NCBI GenBank assembly: GCA_013214885.1
Contig: JABSRS010000002.1
Span: forward strand, 23,909-33,982
Length of the DNA stretch: 10,074 bases
DNA from: Gammaproteobacteria bacterium
Lineage (GTDB): Bacteria > Pseudomonadota > Gammaproteobacteria > Enterobacterales > Psychrobiaceae
Direction of reading: 5' to 3'
The position numbers and the translations under genes were made by a program. Below, piece by piece: positions 7,835 to 10,074 of the stretch; position 1 is the first letter of the stretch; each line of letters starts with the position of its first letter. The notes below the pieces were generated by a model, which saw only the letters and a list, made by a program, of their open reading frames with translations, was not told the DNA's origin and made no database searches.

Positions 7835-7840
7835 TATACT
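7835..7840 (+). promoter_or_regulatory. Possible -10 box for the peroxiredoxin-like gene
   Basis: TATACT is a good sigma-70 -10 hexamer located 38 nt before the ATG at 7879, but no convincing -35 element lies 16-18 nt upstream. A promoter somewhere in 7753-7878 is expected, because a terminator separates this gene from ihfA. This hexamer is only the best candidate. Confidence 0.25.
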
Positions 7841-7878
7841 TTAAGCTATATGGACATAACTTAAAAAATGGAACCACC

Positions 7879-8382
7879 ATGCTGAATTCTAAGTTAACAT
7901 CGCTTGAGAGCTTCCCCAGGATAATACTGCAGACTATTAATGGTCACATCATCGAACTAACTAATCACTCTTTAATCTCTGATTGGACGATGGTGATTAT
8001 TTATCGTGGTCATCATAGCAAAAACTGTACTGAATTTTTAAACTTACTCAATTCTTTTCATCAGCAGTTTGCTGACATTGGTATTACGATTATTGCAGCT
8101 TCTGCCGATAACCGCGAACAGCTACAGCAACATTTAAAAAAATTAACAGTATCTTTCCCTATTGCTTGTGAATTATCGGTTGAGCACATGTATCAATTGA
8201 ATTTACACCTTTCTATGCCCAAAGATTTTCATGAAACTAACCATCCTTTTGCTGAGCCAGCTTTATTTATCGTCGATGAGCAAAGCCAAATTGTATTGTC
8301 TGATATCGCGAACAATCCTTATACTCGTCCAAATTTAGATTTATTACTCAGTGGATTAACCGAGTTAAAATCCCAATCATAG
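7879..8382 (+). CDS. Peroxiredoxin-like (AhpC/TSA redoxin) protein lacking the first CxxC cysteine
   Basis: The 167-aa protein has the thioredoxin-like fold of the small cytoplasmic 'redoxin domain' peroxiredoxin relatives. Recognisable family segments are VIIYRG (39-44), IIAASADNREQLQQHL (71-86), VSFPIACELSVEHMYQL (91-107), HPFAEPALFIVDEQSQI (122-138), and the C-terminal YTRPNLDLLLSGL (148-160). Family members I know of carry YRGxHCPxC at this point, with the first Cys as the expected peroxidatic residue. Here the sequence is YRGHHSKNC, so that position is Ser47 (codon AGC) while Cys50 is kept. Another cysteine, Cys97, lies in FPIAC. Thiol peroxidase activity is therefore doubtful; the protein may use a different Cys or have another role. 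There is no signal peptide. The ribosome binding site is weak (TGGA, 7869-7872). It appears to be transcribed alone, 92 nt before gcdH. Confidence 0.8.
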   Translation: MLNSKLTSLESFPRIILQTINGHIIELTNHSLISDWTMVIIYRGHHSKNCTEFLNLLNSFHQQFADIGITIIAASADNREQLQQHLKKLTVSFPIACELSVEHMYQLNLHLSMPKDFHETNHPFAEPALFIVDEQSQIVLSDIANNPYTRPNLDLLLSGLTELKSQS

Positions 8383-8474
8383 AGGGTTGTTAGTGAGCAT
8401 TGTTCTAAGCTAAATCAAGATTAATCATATTATTAAGAGTAAGGTAACCGCATATACTTATTTGGAGCAATAAT

Positions 8475-9656
8475 ATGAGCAAATCGTTAACCCCTTTTAA
8501 TTGGCAAGATCCGATGTTTCTTGATAATCAGCTAACTGAAGAAGAGCGAATGATTAGAGACAGCGCTCATGCTTACTGCCAGCAAAAATTACAGCCACGG
8601 ATCTTAGAAGCTAATCGTCACGAACATTTTGATCGTGAAATTATGCGTGAACTCGGTGAGCTTGGTTTACTCGGGGCGACTTTGCCGAGCCAATATGGCG
8701 GTAGCGATATCAATTATGTCAGTTACGGTTTAATTGCCCGCGAGGTTGAGCGGGTCGACAGTGGCTATCGCAGCGCGATGAGTGTTCAGTCATCGCTCGT
8801 CATGCACCCAATTTATGCCTATGGCAGCGAAGAGCAACGATTAAAGTATTTGCCAAAACTAGCGTCGGGCGAATGGATTGGTTGTTTTGGGTTAACGGAA
8901 CCTGACTCGGGTAGCGATCCAGCGTCAATGTTATCTCGCGCCACCAAGGTCGATGGCGGCTACCTTCTCACGGGCAACAAGATGTGGATCACCAACTCGC
9001 CAATTGCCGATGTTTTTGTGATTTGGGCTAAGTTAGACGGGGTGATCCGTGGTTTTATCTTAGAAAAAGGGATGGCTGGCTTATCAGCACCGAAAATTGA
9101 AGGCAAGTTTTCACTGCGCGCATCGATCACGGGTGAAATTGTGATGGCTGACGTGATGGTGCCTGACGCTAATATATTTCCTGATATCAAAGGGCTGGCG
9201 GGACCTTTTGGTTGCCTCAATAAAGCGAGATACGGCATCGCGTGGGGTTCATTGGGCGCAGCAGAATTTTGTTTTAATGCGGCCAGGAATTACACGGTAG
9301 ATCGCAAACAATTTAATCGACCACTAGCAGCCAATCAGCTAATCCAAAAGAAACTCGCTGATATGCAAACCGAAATAACCCTTGGTTTACAAGGTTGTTT
9401 GCAGATGGGACGCTTAATGGACGCAGGCCAGTGTCCCGTTGAATTGATTTCGCTGTTAAAGCGCAATAACTGCGGTAAATCCCTCGACATCGCTCGCGTT
9501 GCCCGCGACATGCATGGTGGCAACGGTGTCAGCGATGAGTTTGGCGTGATCCGTCATATGATGAACCTTGAGGCGGTTAATACCTACGAAGGCACTCACG
9601 ACGTTCACGCACTAATTCTTGGCCGCGCAATCACTGGCATTCAGGCGTTCTGTTAA
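8475..9656 (+). CDS. gcdH: Glutaryl-CoA dehydrogenase
   Basis: This FAD enzyme of the acyl-CoA dehydrogenase family oxidises and decarboxylates glutaryl-CoA to crotonyl-CoA in lysine, hydroxylysine, tryptophan or glutarate catabolism. Its 393 aa are full length. The helical N-terminal domain carries [17 protein letters not shown] (97-113), whose Arg99-Ser100 correspond to the residues that bind the glutaryl carboxylate in human GCDH. The flavin-contacting beta domain has [13 protein letters not shown] (137-149) and KMWITNSP (169-176). The C-terminal helical domain has [18 protein letters not shown] (344-361) and the catalytic base Glu372 in [20 protein letters not shown] (369-388). GGAG (8464-8467) is well spaced from the ATG. 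The downstream CoA-transferase begins 2 nt after the stop, consistent with a glutarate-to-glutaryl-CoA-to-crotonyl-CoA unit. No regulator or clear promoter is visible in the 92-nt upstream gap. Confidence 0.95.
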   Translation: MSKSLTPFNWQDPMFLDNQLTEEERMIRDSAHAYCQQKLQPRILEANRHEHFDREIMRELGELGLLGATLPSQYGGSDINYVSYGLIAREVERVDSGYRSAMSVQSSLVMHPIYAYGSEEQRLKYLPKLASGEWIGCFGLTEPDSGSDPASMLSRATKVDGGYLLTGNKMWITNSPIADVFVIWAKLDGVIRGFILEKGMAGLSAPKIEGKFSLRASITGEIVMADVMVPDANIFPDIKGLAGPFGCLNKARYGIAWGSLGAAEFCFNAARNYTVDRKQFNRPLAANQLIQKKLADMQTEITLGLQGCLQMGRLMDAGQCPVELISLLKRNNCGKSLDIARVARDMHGGNGVSDEFGVIRHMMNLEAVNTYEGTHDVHALILGRAITGIQAFC

Positions 9657-9658
9657 CG

Positions 9659-10074
9659 ATGTCAGGCGCATTAGCTGGCATAAAAGTTGTCGATTTAAGC
9701 CGAATATTGGCGGGGCCTTGGGCCTCGCAAATGCTCGCTGACTTTGGCGCGCAAGTGATCAAAATTGAACGGCCAAAAACTGGTGATGACACCCGTTTAT
9801 GGGGACCGCCGTTTATTAACGCCGCTACGGCTGAGCAACCTGCCCAAGCTGCCTATTTTCATTGTGCTAATCGTAACAAAAAATCATTATCCCTCGACAT
9901 TACGACCGATCAAGGTCAAGCAATAGTCAAGCAACTGATTGCGGATGCTGACGTCGTGATTGAGAATTACAAAGTTGGCGGCTTAAAGAAATATGGTCTG
10001 GACTATCTTAGTATTAGCAAACTCAACCCGCAGTTAATTTATTGCTCAATCACTGGGTTTGGTCAAGATGGTCC
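9659..10074 (+). CDS. CaiB/BaiF family CoA-transferase, probably glutarate-specific (partial, cut by window edge)
   Basis: The frame opens at ATG 9659, 2 nt after the gcdH stop, and stays open to the last base (138 complete codons; full family length is about 400). Class III CoA-transferase features are clear: [20 protein letters not shown] (5-24), [20 protein letters not shown] (26-45), [16 protein letters not shown] (66-81), [20 protein letters not shown] (97-116) and [14 protein letters not shown] (126-139). The catalytic aspartate of the family lies further on, outside the window. From the pairing with gcdH, the likely reaction is transfer of CoA from succinyl-CoA to glutarate, as in human SUGCT and the gcdG-type genes beside gcdH in Pseudomonas. 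Substrate is inferred from context only. No separate ribosome binding site is obvious beyond the gcdH 3' end, which suggests translational coupling. Confidence 0.9.
   Translation, partial: MSGALAGIKVVDLSRILAGPWASQMLADFGAQVIKIERPKTGDDTRLWGPPFINAATAEQPAQAAYFHCANRNKKSLSLDITTDQGQAIVKQLIADADVVIENYKVGGLKKYGLDYLSISKLNPQLIYCSITGFGQDG

Noticed and set aside
7868..7885. Five-codon frame (ATG GAA CCA CCA TGC TGA) overlapping the start of the peroxiredoxin-like gene
   Set aside because: It is too short, with no clear ribosome binding site, and is likely chance. Start-stop coupling is possible but unsupported.

Overview
The window reads as ordinary chromosomal core sequence from a marine gammaproteobacterium, most likely of the order Alteromonadales (Colwellia, Thalassotalea or Shewanella-like). 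This rests on moderate AT-richness, the rpoE-rseA-rseB and pheS-pheT-ihfA clusters, protein sequences close to but distinct from the E. coli versions, and a short inverted-repeat element of a kind I associate with this order. The genus assignment is inference. All recognisable genes lie on the + strand, and the right edge cuts through the last one.

Region 1 (1-2422) is the envelope-stress operon. A sigma-E-type promoter at 106-132 precedes rpoE, rseA (membrane anti-sigma factor) and rseB (periplasmic co-anti-sigma factor). Spacers of about 10 nt indicate co-transcription. The promoter resembles the E. coli rpoE autoregulatory promoter, and RseA keeps the periplasmic SPVSL segment that holds the DegS cleavage site in E. 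coli. The usual fourth gene, rseC, is absent.

Region 2 (2423-2844) has no gene. It holds a MITE-like element of about 270 bp that starts at the rseB stop codon. After it come two palindromic segments in front of a PIG3-type NAD(P)H quinone oxidoreductase gene (2845-3831).

Region 3 (3832-7752) holds a 28-bp palindrome containing a perfect CRP-type core, then pheS, pheT (both subunits of phenylalanyl-tRNA synthetase) and ihfA (IHF alpha). They are tightly spaced and end at a probable terminator. No pheM-like Phe-rich leader peptide is visible before pheS.

Region 4 (7753-10074) holds a lone peroxiredoxin-like gene whose CxxC motif has become SxxC. It is followed by a two-gene glutarate catabolic unit: gcdH (glutaryl-CoA dehydrogenase) and, 2 nt downstream, a CaiB/BaiF CoA-transferase cut by the window edge.

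I do not see an undescribed multi-gene system here. The most interesting items are the substituted peroxiredoxin-like protein, the MITE-like element in the place of rseC, and the CRP-like palindrome between the oxidoreductase and pheS.
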